A stretch of 64,000 nt of DNA from Renibacterium salmoninarum ATCC 33209 (GTDB taxonomy: Bacteria > Actinomycetota > Actinomycetes > Actinomycetales > Micrococcaceae), in NCBI RefSeq assembly GCF_000018885.1, contig NC_010168.1, positions 3,091,251-3,155,250 of the forward strand, read 5' to 3'. The notes below the pieces were generated by a model that did not search any database, was not told the origin of the DNA, and saw only the letters and a list, made by a program, of their open reading frames with translations. Position numbers and translations under genes: made by a program. Positions 1-10,053 of this stretch are shown one piece after another; within the stretch, counting starts at the first letter, position 1; each line of letters begins with the position of its first letter.

Positions 1-135
1 TTGATGCGGCGCACCTGACTATTTCTTCCCACTAAACCTTAGAGTTCAGTGGGACTTAGTGTTTAACCGGCAATATTTGGTCGAGACACGACACGCCAGC
101 CGGTTGCGACACGCCGCGTTATTTAAGTGCGTAAG

Positions 136-210
136 TCGTCCACAGACTGTGGACAAGGTGGCTTAAAAGTCCGGAATTCCGCTGATTTTTTTGGCATCTC
201 CTGTGGACTA
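136..210. promoter_or_regulatory. DnaA-box-like cluster upstream of nrdHIEF
   Basis: Three 9-mers match the actinobacterial DnaA-box pattern: TCGTCCACA at 136-144, the reverse complement of TTGTCCACA at 148-156, and the reverse complement of TAGTCCACA at 202-210. They lie about 230-300 bp before nrdH. DnaA control of ribonucleotide reductase is known in E. coli; here it is inference from motif density alone. Confidence 0.45.
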
Positions 211-268
211 TTGGTGCATAAAATGACATACTTGTAATACATCATCTTGGGGTCCAAGCAAACCGCCT

Positions 269-284
269 GCACTATATGTAGTAT
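269..284 (+). promoter_or_regulatory. NrdR-like box
   Basis: GCACTATATGTAGTAT resembles the NrdR operator (acaCtAtAtATaGtGt type), a partial palindrome normally found in pairs before ribonucleotide reductase operons. A weaker candidate partner, ACATACTTGTAATACAT, begins near 225, but its spacing is larger than the usual about three helical turns. The box lies about 160 bp before the nrdH start, so NrdR repression of the operon is plausible. Confidence 0.5.
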
Positions 285-441
285 CGATTTACGGATCTAG
301 ACCAGTTCGCCGAAAGGCCCAACTGGTAGGTGAAGCCAAAGAGTGAAGCATAAAAGCTCCGCAAATAATTACAGTTCAAGCCAGTACAGCAGGCGGACCA
401 GAACAGCATTCGATTTGAATGCACTAAGGGGACGAAAGATC

Positions 442-693
442 ATGACCGTCACGGTTTACACGAAGCCAGCATGTGTGCAGTGCAATGCCACTTACCGAGC
501 CCTCGACAAGAAGGGCATCACCTACCAGAGCGTCGATCTGTCACAGGATCCCGAGGCGTTGGAGCGCGTTCGTGCGTTCGGCTACTTACAAGCTCCGGTG
601 GTAGTCACTGAGCAGGATCACTGGTCAGGATTTCGTCCGGACAAAATTGATGCGATTGCCCAGGCCTCAGACGCCGCGAGTTCAGTCGCCTAA
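442..693 (+). CDS. nrdH: Glutaredoxin-like protein NrdH
   Basis: NrdH is the small electron donor that reduces class Ib ribonucleotide reductase and is itself reduced by thioredoxin reductase. The 83-residue protein opens MTVTVYTKPACVQCNATYRA; the CxxC motif is CVQC, the NrdH signature, close to the N-terminus, followed by a thioredoxin-like beta-alpha fold with the cis-Pro region QAPVVV. The ATG at 442 is preceded by the purine-rich GGGGACGAAAG; an upstream in-frame ATG at 343 would add a basic, non-conserved extension and was rejected. It is the first gene of nrdHIEF, and nrdI begins about 70 bp later. A trxB gene lies near 57 kb. Confidence 0.93.
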   Translation: MTVTVYTKPACVQCNATYRALDKKGITYQSVDLSQDPEALERVRAFGYLQAPVVVTEQDHWSGFRPDKIDAIAQASDAASSVA

Positions 694-762
694 GTCCTTT
701 GCCGCCGTCGTGCTCGCTGTTGTTTGTAGCAGCCAGCCCGATGGTGATTGGCGGAGGGTGCT

Positions 763-1184
763 ATGAATCCCACCGATAGTCGAGTCATTTATTTCTCCTC
801 GGTATCCGGCAATACCCACCGCTTCGTCGACAAGCTCGACGTCGGGGCAGCGCGGTTGCCGGTGAAGACTCAGGACGAAACTCTCAAGGCTACTGAACCG
901 TTTGTTCTGGTTTTACCCACTTATGGTGGCGAGACAGGACACGGGGCGGTGCCAAAACAAGTGATCAAATTCCTCAACGTAGCGGAAAATCGATCACTGA
1001 TCCGGGGCGTTATTGCCGCTGGAAATACAAATTTTGGGGAAACCTACTGCTTGGCAGGCGACATCATCGCTACTAAGTGCAAAGTTCCCCTTCTTTATCA
1101 ATTCGAACTTATGGGCACACCGGAAGATGTGGATCGGTTTCATCAGGGATTGGAACAATTTTGGACACGACAGTTGCAGGCGCA

Positions 1185-1188
<4 letters not shown>
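763..1188 (+). CDS. nrdI: Ribonucleotide reductase stimulatory flavodoxin NrdI
   Basis: NrdI is a flavodoxin-like protein that supplies the oxidant for assembly of the dimanganese-tyrosyl radical cofactor of NrdF. The 141-residue protein has the FMN-phosphate loop near the start ([13 protein letters not shown], residues about 8-20) and the conserved PTYGG and GNTNFG flavin-binding segments. The ATG at 763 has a GGAGGG Shine-Dalgarno immediately upstream; a start at 748 would only add five residues. Its TGA overlaps the proposed GTG start of nrdE in a GTGA arrangement, indicating translational coupling. Confidence 0.92.
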
Positions 1189-4434
<3,246 letters not shown>

Positions 4435-4456
4435 GTCCTAAACTGCCGCGCTCTCT

Positions 4457-4518
4457 CGTTGAGGGGTCGTGTTATGACGCTAATACCGTTTTTAGCGTCA
4501 TAACACGACCCCTCAACG
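4457..4518 (+). terminator. Long perfect hairpin after nrdF
   Basis: The two arms, 4457-4483 and 4492-4518, are perfect 27-nt reverse complements with an 8-nt loop, followed by GCGTTTTT. Position right after nrdF and the trailing T-run make it a probable rho-independent terminator of nrdHIEF. The stem is much longer than a typical terminator and resembles the other long inverted repeats in this window. Confidence 0.75.
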
Positions 4519-4571
4519 CGTTTTTCGCTGATGTGAAACGATAGAGTCAGCAACTAGCTTGGGGAGGGGCA

Positions 4572-5045
4572 ATGGACTTTTTCACGTCGCTGCCTTTCGG
4601 CTGGGCATTTCTTTCTCTGTTTTGCATCGTGATGGCACGTGCAAACGTCACCTACTGGCTAGGGCGTGGCGCAGCAGCCGGCGGCCGGAAAACCAATCTC
4701 AAAAAGTACTTGGATTCGGCACCTATGGCCCGCGCAGAGTCGATCATTGCGCGCTGGGGAGCTCCCGCCGTCGCCATCTGCTTTATGACCGTGGGCTTGC
4801 AAACTGCGATCAACCTGGCCGCCGGCGTCGGCCGCATGCCGTACCCGAGTCGCTACCTGCCTGCCGTAATTGCTGGCTCGGTGATTTGGGCGCTGCTCTA
4901 CGCCACCATTGGTTTGGCCGCGATCAACGCGACAATTGCGGCCTTTGGCGGCGAACCTGCCAGCTTCGTGGTGCTTTTTCTCATTGCAGTGGCCATTGTT
5001 GCTGCCATTTTATGGCGTCGCAAAGTCCGCTCCGCAAACCGGTAA
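4572..5045 (+). CDS. DedA/VTT-family membrane protein
   Basis: This 157-residue integral membrane protein resembles the DedA/VTT (SNARE-associated) family, whose members include polyprenyl-phosphate and lipid flippases. Seen: an N-terminal hydrophobic segment (about 4-20), the charged stretch AGGRKTNLKKYL, the family-like RWGAPAVAICFM and GVGRMPYPSRYL segments (GxxxMPxxxF-type), and two further hydrophobic helices before a basic tail. It is shorter than many DedA proteins (about 200 residues). ATG 4572 has the strong GGGGAGGGG Shine-Dalgarno. The next gene starts 11 bp downstream, so the two are probably cotranscribed. The substrate is unknown. Confidence 0.72.
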   Translation: MDFFTSLPFGWAFLSLFCIVMARANVTYWLGRGAAAGGRKTNLKKYLDSAPMARAESIIARWGAPAVAICFMTVGLQTAINLAAGVGRMPYPSRYLPAVIAGSVIWALLYATIGLAAINATIAAFGGEPASFVVLFLIAVAIVAAILWRRKVRSANR

Positions 5046-5055
5046 TATCGATCTG

Positions 5056-5850
5056 GTGCAGACAGAGGCAGAATCTTATTACCGTAAGCTCGGCGAAGGC
5101 CGCTACGAATCCACGATCCACGCGCAGGGCGCCTGGAACCCAAACGAGCAGCACATGGCGCCGGTTTCCGGCATTCTTGTCCGTGAGCTAGAGGCGTTTT
5201 CGCCACGCCCCGATTTGCGGATGGCTCGAATCAACTTCGATATCTTGGGCATGATCCCCGGTGGCGAGTTCAGTATCGAGTGCAAAGTACTCCGGCCAGG
5301 GAAGACCATTGAGTTGGTCCAGGCAGAGATGATTGCAAGCGGTCGTGCCGCCGTTCGCGCCACGGCCTGGTGTTTACAGCGTTCAGATACGACGGCGGTC
5401 GCGGGCTTGGGCGACGCGGCAATGCCTTCGTTGAGTGAGGCGACTAGTGCGCAGGGGCTGGCTGAATGGCCCGGTGGCTATATTCGATCGATTGATCTGC
5501 AATCAGTTCCTGGTGCGGTCCCGGGTCGAGGGCAGTCCTGGCTGCGCGGAAGATACGCAATGGTGGAAGGTGAACCCACTGAAGACCTGGTAAAGCTCAT
5601 TGGTGTAGCAGACACCGCCAATGGCATAGCGCCACGGATTGCCCCGGGCGAAGGCACCTATATTTACCCCAATACCGATCTTTCGATTCATCTCTACCGT
5701 GAGCCCGAGGGTGAATGGCTAGGGCTGGATACTTCAGTGACCTTCGGCAGCGACGGAGTAGGATTGACCTCCTCGGTGCTGAATGATCATAGAGGTCCCT
5801 TTGGGCGGGCTGAACAGATTTTGACCGTGCGAGCGACCACTCAACAGTAG
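5056..5850 (+). CDS. Thioesterase family (hot-dog fold) protein
   Basis: The product looks like an actinobacterial acyl-CoA thioesterase-like protein with a double hot-dog fold. Seen: an N-terminal module beginning ESYYRKLGEGRYESTIHAQG, then HMAPVSGILVRELEAF and RINFDILGMIPGGEFSIECK, followed by a second half ending in DTSVTFGSDGVGLTSSVLND, typical of acyl-CoA thioesterase II-like repeats. GTG 5056 is the likely start, giving 264 residues; the frame is open back to 4909 but that part overlaps the DedA-like gene. No strong Shine-Dalgarno is visible, so translation may be coupled to the preceding gene. The physiological acyl-CoA is not predictable. Confidence 0.7.
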   Translation: MQTEAESYYRKLGEGRYESTIHAQGAWNPNEQHMAPVSGILVRELEAFSPRPDLRMARINFDILGMIPGGEFSIECKVLRPGKTIELVQAEMIASGRAAVRATAWCLQRSDTTAVAGLGDAAMPSLSEATSAQGLAEWPGGYIRSIDLQSVPGAVPGRGQSWLRGRYAMVEGEPTEDLVKLIGVADTANGIAPRIAPGEGTYIYPNTDLSIHLYREPEGEWLGLDTSVTFGSDGVGLTSSVLNDHRGPFGRAEQILTVRATTQQ

Positions 5851-5858
5851 GAGGAGCC

Positions 5859-6143
5859 ATGGCTAAGGCAATCTGGAATGGCGAAGTAATCGCTGAATCT
5901 GACGATATTGAGCTTGTGGAGGGAAATAAATACTTTCCGCTAGCTTCAGTGCGTTCAGATGTACTCTAACCAACTGATATGCATTCGAGCTGTCGTTGGA
6001 AGGGCGAAGCCAGCTACTTCACCTTAAACGTCAATGGTGAAAGCAATACTGACGCCGCTTGGTACTACCCAGAACCTTTGAAAGGTGCCGAAATGGTGCT
6101 GGATCGAGTCGCCTTTTGGAAGGGTGTGACGATCGCTGATTGA
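5859..6143 (+). pseudogene. DUF427 protein, nonsense mutation
   Basis: This is a DUF427 gene of normal length (94 sense codons) interrupted by TAA at 5967-5969, codon 37. Upstream reads MAKAIWNGEVIAESDDIELV, and downstream in the same frame continues WKGEASYFTLNVNG and AAWYYPEPLKGAEM, both typical family segments. The start at 5859 has a near-perfect AGGAGGAGCC site 8 bp after the thioesterase-like gene, so it was an operon member. Because the frame is intact on both sides, the lesion is a single nonsense substitution and may be recent. The function of DUF427 proteins is unknown. Confidence 0.88.
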
Positions 6144-6147
6144 GCCG

Positions 6148-6834
6148 TTGGGATCTGCAGGATCCATCGATCTGATCGACCAGACTGAATCTGCGGGGGC
6201 CGAAGCAGATCTCCAAACTGGTCTCGATTTACTTGCTGAGGTGAAAGCTGGCCAGCGTGGCCGGACTTTGCGTTTGTATCGTCCAGAACCAACGATGGCG
6301 TTTGGCCAGCGGGATGCGAATTTGCCGGGGTTTGCGGCTTCGGCTGCTGCTGCTCGTCGGCACGGCTTTGAACCGTTGGTTCGGAAGGCTGGTGGAAGGG
6401 TAGCGCCTTACCACCAAGGCTGTCTAGTGGTAGATCATCTTGAGCCGGAAACCGATGCGGTTCTCAAGGCGAAATCTAGATTTAGCTATTTTGGCCAACT
6501 GTTCGCTGAGGTATTGCAGAACGTTGGCGTCGACGCTGGAATTGGCGAAATTCCCGGCGAATATTGCCCGGGCGAATTTAGTGTGCACGGCAACGGCTCT
6601 GGCTTGAGCCTGAAGCTGGTTGGCACGGCCCAGCGCGTTGTTGCCGGTGCCTGGTTATTCAGCTCAGTGATAATCGTTGAAAACGGCGACCCGCTTCGAG
6701 ATGTGCTGATCGATTGCTACCGCGAGCTAGGGCTGGACTGGGACCCCACAACCGCAGGGGCGGCCAATGACTTGCAACCGGGCCTAGTCGTCGAAGACGT
6801 TAAGGCAGCATTGTTAGCTGCATACGGCCTGTAA
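6148..6834 (+). CDS. Lipoate-protein ligase A-like protein
   Basis: This 228-residue protein resembles the biotin/lipoate ligase fold (LplA/LipB family), which attaches lipoate or octanoate to lysine of 2-oxoacid dehydrogenase or glycine-cleavage domains. Seen: LRLYRPEPTMAFGQRDANLP matching the ligase N-terminal strand, LVRKAGGRVAPYHQGCLVVD matching the conserved RR-x-x-GG-x-x-xxH region, and EYCPGEFSVHGNGS plus KLVGTAQRVV matching the acyl-adenylate binding KxxG(T/S)AQ segment. The TTG at 6148 directly follows the DUF427 stop; no good Shine-Dalgarno is seen, so the exact start is uncertain. It may be a salvage ligase or an octanoyl transferase. Confidence 0.72.
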   Translation: MGSAGSIDLIDQTESAGAEADLQTGLDLLAEVKAGQRGRTLRLYRPEPTMAFGQRDANLPGFAASAAAARRHGFEPLVRKAGGRVAPYHQGCLVVDHLEPETDAVLKAKSRFSYFGQLFAEVLQNVGVDAGIGEIPGEYCPGEFSVHGNGSGLSLKLVGTAQRVVAGAWLFSSVIIVENGDPLRDVLIDCYRELGLDWDPTTAGAANDLQPGLVVEDVKAALLAAYGL

Positions 6835-6837
6835 CGC

Positions 6838-7113
6838 TTAGGCTGCCAAGCGTTCCTTGACTTCAAGTAGCGAAGGATTTGTAGCGGCTGTGCCGTCCGG
6901 GAAAATCACGGTAGGCACGGTCTGGTTACCGTTGTTGAGTTGTTCAACCAGTTCTGCGCTGCCTGCTACTTCTTCGATATTGATTTCGGTGTAGCCGATT
7001 CCCGGCGAATCAAGCTGCGATTTTAGTCTGCGGCAATATCCACACCATGACGTGGAAAACATCGTAATCGTGCCGGCAGCCGGGGTGTACTCAATGCTGT
7101 TGGTCAAACTCAT
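6838..7113 (-). CDS. mrx1: Mycoredoxin (glutaredoxin-family, CGYC)
   Basis: Mycoredoxin reduces mycothiol mixed disulfides in actinobacteria and is the functional counterpart of glutaredoxin. The 91-residue protein has a thioredoxin fold with the diagnostic CGYC active site in FSTSWCGYCRRLKSQL (about residues 19-34), the cis-proline segment NQTVPTVIF and the GTAATNPS mycothiol-binding-like loop. It converges on the ligase-like gene with only 3 bp between the two stop codons. The upstream strand context is divergent from nothing obvious; the next gene, an acetyltransferase, starts at 7730 on the same strand. Confidence 0.88.
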   Translation of the reverse strand: MSLTNSIEYTPAAGTITMFSTSWCGYCRRLKSQLDSPGIGYTEINIEEVAGSAELVEQLNNGNQTVPTVIFPDGTAATNPSLLEVKERLAA

Positions 7114-7223
7114 TCTTGTTCGTTCTCCTGCTTCTTGGTGCGACTTCCTCAGTTATTCCTAACCGGGCAAGGGCCTCAAGTATTCCGACGTAGCACCAGG
7201 AAGACGCAACTTTGAGCGAATGA

Positions 7224-7730
7224 CTAATCTTGATCTTCGTCAGCTTCTGCGCGGCGAAACTCCAGCGAAAGATACAGCGCTAATGCAGCCGAGTTGCTGT
7301 CGTCAACGCGGACTGAGACTTCCCGATGTCCAGACTGGAACAGCAGATCGCTGGAAATGACCACCAGACGTTCAGCAAGGCCCCGTCTGCGATGGTCACG
7401 GTCGGTGAAAAGTTCAATCAACAAAGGAACTTCAGGGCTGTTATCTTCGGCAGAACGTTCTACCACCAGCACTGCGGCAATAATCTTGCCAGACTCGTCA
7501 AGTGCAACTTGCGAAATGTCCGCAAGAAAATTTCCATACTTCCCTGCGAAGGTATCGGTAATATCTGCGGTTGCGGCCTCGACCGATTTCTCACCGAAAC
7601 CGGCGTCGTAAGCGCTGAAGTACAACTCGCCCAATGCCGAAATATCCTCGGTACTCAAGCTTCGAGTCGTGATATCTAGTTCAGTTGGCAGGGGAGAGGT
7701 CCGCGCAATCAGGGTAACTTTGCTGATCAT
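7224..7730 (-). CDS. GNAT family N-acetyltransferase
   Basis: A 168-residue GCN5-related acetyltransferase. The acetyl-CoA pyrophosphate-binding motif A is visible as LFTDRDHRRRGLAERLVV (Q/RxxGxG/A type), preceded by the beta-4 strand segment PEVPLLIEL and followed by VDDSNSAALALYLSLEFRR, the usual C-terminal N-x-x-A-x-x-x-Y element. The N-terminal part ALGELYFSAYDAGFG matches the alpha1-alpha2 substrate-side region. The acceptor substrate cannot be predicted. About 110 bp separate it from mycoredoxin downstream, so a shared transcript is possible. Confidence 0.78.
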   Translation of the reverse strand: MISKVTLIARTSPLPTELDITTRSLSTEDISALGELYFSAYDAGFGEKSVEAATADITDTFAGKYGNFLADISQVALDESGKIIAAVLVVERSAEDNSPEVPLLIELFTDRDHRRRGLAERLVVISSDLLFQSGHREVSVRVDDSNSAALALYLSLEFRRAEADEDQD

Positions 7731-7908
7731 GGATCGCTCCTTCTGTTGGGATCGGACCTTGATTCCATTCCCAAGGTTCCGTTAGCTGTGCAGAGTAGCG
7801 CCATTGGACTCTACTGCCATGCTAGACGGCAATGGATTTCATCGCTATTCAAATTTCTTATTACAAGCTGGGAAAACCCTGAGTAAGCGCAACTTTGCCT
7901 ACCACTCG

Positions 7909-7950
7909 ACAATAAGCTGATTCGAATATATATTCGAATCAGCTTATTGT
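7909..7950. repeat. 42-bp perfect palindrome
   Basis: The stretch is an uninterrupted perfect palindrome centred on the AT-rich ATATAT. It lies in a 290-bp intergenic region between divergent genes (7730 on minus, 8023 on plus), followed by TTCTTCTCG. It could be an operator, or a member of the long inverted-repeat class in this window. No other gene is visible in 7731-8022. Confidence 0.7.
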
Positions 7951-8022
7951 TCTTCTCGAAATGAGCGATCGACTGACTGAATTTTCAGGCGATGGGGCCC
8001 GGTGGCAGTTAGGCGGCGTTGC

Positions 8023-8301
8023 ATGAACACCTTTAGTGAGTCGGTAGAAATTTCTTGCGGTCCAGGTAGTCGGCCGATTGAACTTCGATGGCGTGGTGAG
8101 ACTTATCACGTGGTTGCCGGGCGCCGGAGACCATTCAAATTATCTGGTTTTCTTCGTGAGGGCGCTGGCGCTACTTCGGCTGAGTATGAACTTTGGGAGC
8201 TTGAAGTAACTCATCCAGAGCGCTCACGTTGTGTGCTGCGCGTCAGTCACCGAGCGGGTGGGACTCGTTGGCGGCTGCTGAGACTGGTTGGCGGCTGCTG
8301 A
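8023..8301 (+). CDS. Hypothetical protein (DUF6504-like)
   Basis: A 92-residue reading frame from ATG 8023 (AGGCGGCG upstream; GTG 8002 is an alternative). The pattern IELRWRGETYHVV, then YELWELEV and a terminal RWRLLRLVGG, resembles small actinobacterial WRGxxYxV proteins such as DUF6504, but I recognise it only tentatively. The last codons contain a tandem repeat of GGTTGGCGGCTGCTGAG-like sequence, so the C-terminus may be altered. It ends 85 bp before the IS994-like element, whose insertion may have removed downstream sequence. Confidence 0.45.
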   Translation: MNTFSESVEISCGPGSRPIELRWRGETYHVVAGRRRPFKLSGFLREGAGATSAEYELWELEVTHPERSRCVLRVSHRAGGTRWRLLRLVGGC

Positions 8302-8416
8302 GTTTGCGACGTTGGGTTAGTTGCACGTCGCGCAAAGAACGGTGCGTGCTCTGGCGTGATTCCAAAGCCAACCAGTCGTGGCGCAATGAATCGCCCCGGC
8401 GTGTCCGGAGGGTTTC

Positions 8417-9232
8417 TCAGACGATGAGCCTGTCGGCGGCTGCCGTGCTCTGGTAGTGATTGTAGTAGTGGTTTTCTAGCTCTACTGGTGGGATGTCTCC
8501 GCAGTACTGGTAGAGCCTTCGGTGGTTGTACCAATCGACCCATTCAGCAGTGCCGATTTCGACTTCTTCTAGAGTCCGCCAGGGCTTGCCTGGTTTGATC
8601 AGCTCGGTCTTATAAAGCCCGTTGATGGTTTCCGCCAAGGCGTTGTCGTAACTATCACCCACAGAACCGATCGAGGGGCGGATACCGGCCTGGGCCAGGC
8701 GTTCGGTGAAGGCCAAGGAGGCGTATTGAGCCCCGGCATCGTGATGATGAATCACCCCGGAAATCTCAGCCCCGGCCCGTTCACGACTCCAGATTGCCTG
8801 ATTAACTGCGTTGAGCACTAGCACGGTGTTCATAGAAGCACTCGCTGACCAGCCCAGGATCCTCCGAGAGTAAGCATCGATCACGAAGGCAACATAGACC
8901 CACCCGGACCAGGTCGAAACATAGGTGAAATCATCTACCCATAGCCGATCCGGTGCCGTTGGTGTGAAATCACGGCGGACCAAGTCCTTCGCTCGGGCCG
9001 CCTTCGAGTCTTTGATCGTGGTGCGTTTGACCTTGCCACGGACCGCACCCTGTATGCCAAGTAACCCCATGAGCCGTTCTACCGTGCACCTGGCCACCGG
9101 CACACCTTCACGGTTCATCGCCAACCAGACTTTCCTGGTGCCGTAAACCCCGTAATTAGCGGCATACACCTTCTGGATCACGGGCTTGAGCACCTCATCA
9201 CGTTGTTCTCGGTGAGATCGTGTTTTATCCAC
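8417..9232 (-). CDS. IS994-like transposase OrfB, 5' frameshifted copy
   Basis: The DDE integrase part of an IS3-family transposase, 271 residues from ATG 9232. Catalytic segments are visible: WVDDFTYVSTWSG (first Asp), IHHHDAGAQYASL (second Asp) and DNALAETINGLYKTEL (Glu). An HTH_21-like region NYGVYGTRKVWLAMNREGVP precedes it. Compared with copy 2, an extra G in a G-run near 9250 breaks the frame upstream, so the HTH_21/linker extension seen in copy 2 (start 44485) is lost. It may therefore be inactive unless rescued in trans. Confidence 0.85.
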   Translation of the reverse strand: MDKTRSHREQRDEVLKPVIQKVYAANYGVYGTRKVWLAMNREGVPVARCTVERLMGLLGIQGAVRGKVKRTTIKDSKAARAKDLVRRDFTPTAPDRLWVDDFTYVSTWSGWVYVAFVIDAYSRRILGWSASASMNTVLVLNAVNQAIWSRERAGAEISGVIHHHDAGAQYASLAFTERLAQAGIRPSIGSVGDSYDNALAETINGLYKTELIKPGKPWRTLEEVEIGTAEWVDWYNHRRLYQYCGDIPPVELENHYYNHYQSTAAADRLIV

Positions 9233-9317
9233 CCATTCGTAGTACGTGGGACGGGGTGGTCTTCACCCCGTCCCAGTAAGCACCTGGCAGATCGACTCGA
9301 CACCCCACCGCAATCCA

Positions 9318-9683
9318 TTATTCTCGCGGTGACCGGCATGGTCCTTGATGTATTTCACGATCAGTGTTGTGGCGGTCGAGTTCGACCGCGAAAAAAGCTG
9401 AAGCACTCCGAAGGATCGCGTTCGCCCGTTTCAGCTCAGCGTTCTCACGCCGTAACCGTTTCAGCTCGGCCGATTCCGTGCTCGTTGTTCCAGTTCTAGT
9501 ACCAACATCGATCTCGGCTTGCCGGACCCATTTACGCACCGTTTCCGGCACACCCACACCCAAAAGCTGGGCAACTTTTTGCATCGCCGCCCACTCCGAA
9601 GACGCACCCTCCATCTCCGCCACCATGCGCACCGTACGATCCTTCAACTCCTGCGGATACCGTGTCGTAGTTTTCCCTGCCAT
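9318..9683 (-). CDS. IS994-like transposase OrfA
   Basis: A 121-residue IS3-family OrfA: an N-terminal helix-turn-helix (RYPQELKDRTVRMVAEMEG, then LLGVGVPETVRKWVRQAEID) that binds the terminal repeats, followed by a leucine-zipper-like coiled coil (ELKRLRRENAELKRANAILR). The product differs from the second copy by only a few residues (for example R versus H in ELKDxTV). In IS3 elements OrfA is fused to OrfB by -1 frameshifting; here the segment between the two ORFs needs further frame changes (see findings). Confidence 0.88.
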   Translation of the reverse strand: MAGKTTTRYPQELKDRTVRMVAEMEGASSEWAAMQKVAQLLGVGVPETVRKWVRQAEIDVGTRTGTTSTESAELKRLRRENAELKRANAILRSASAFFAVELDRHNTDREIHQGPCRSPRE

Positions 9684-9733
9684 GTCCTGATCCTCTCAAA
9701 CAAGAAAGTCTCCGGACACGCCGGGGCGATTCA

Positions 9734-9971
9734 GTACGGCATGATTGGCGTTTTGGGTGTGCGGATTTGGGTGCAGAACAAGGTCGATTTTGGCAATCCG
9801 GTCAACCTGACCACGGCCGCCGTCGCACTGATCATTGGCATTGCTAATTACACCTGGAACATCGGCGATTTGCAGTTCGCCGGCATCGCCTTGGGCACTG
9901 CGGCGGCACTGGTGATCTATCACGGCATGCACAGCCTCACGAAGCTCCGCTCCTCATTCAGCACCCTTTAA
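9734..9971 (+). pseudogene. Uracil/xanthine permease, C-terminal fragment
   Basis: Immediately after the insertion sequence an open frame reads YGMIGVLGVRIWVQNKVDF, then NPVNLTTAAVALIIGI and FAGIALGTAAALVIYHGM, the last about 78 residues of an NCS2/UraA-type nucleobase permease (normal length about 420-450). No start or N-terminal part remains on the other side of the element, so the gene is a dead 3' remnant. The frame appears open back into the element, which is incidental. Confidence 0.8.
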
Positions 9972-9973
9972 CT

Positions 9974-10038
9974 CCGTCGAGTGTCGACTTGTGGTTGGTT
10001 TTCGCGCGCAAAACCAGCCACAAGTCGACACTCGACGG
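9974..10038. terminator. Long inverted repeat, family B copy 1
   Basis: Arms 9974-10002 and 10010-10038 are 29-nt reverse complements with one G-T mismatch and a 7-nt CGCGCGC loop. The outer 21 nt (CCGTCGAGTGTCGACTTGTG...) recur with one change in the repeat at 39944-40010. It lies between convergent ends (uracil permease remnant and amino-acid permease), fitting a bidirectional terminator. Confidence 0.7.
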
Positions 10039-10053
10039 TTAGGAAGGTGGGGG

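Larger units (their letters stand above)
8387..9733 (-). mobile_element. IS994-like IS3-family element, copy 1
   Basis: The element is 1347 bp and bounded by terminal inverted repeats that begin TGAATCGCCCCGGCGTGTCC on both ends (the two ends agree for about 24 nt). It carries two minus-strand ORFs with IS3-type OrfA and DDE OrfB. It is nearly identical to the copy at 43565-44910, differing by an extra G in the run near 9250 and a few substitutions. The flanks do not share a target duplication (left ...GCGCAA, right GTACGG), and the right flank is a gene tail with no head, so the site is a rearrangement junction rather than a simple insertion. Confidence 0.9.

Noticed and set aside
4909..5055. 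N-terminal extension of the thioesterase-like gene
   Set aside because: It overlaps the DedA-like gene in another frame; the protein family begins near the proposed start.
8305..8386. A permease 5' part or other gene between 8023-8301 and IS994-like copy 1
   Set aside because: The 82 bp carry no recognisable coding continuity with the permease tail on the other side.
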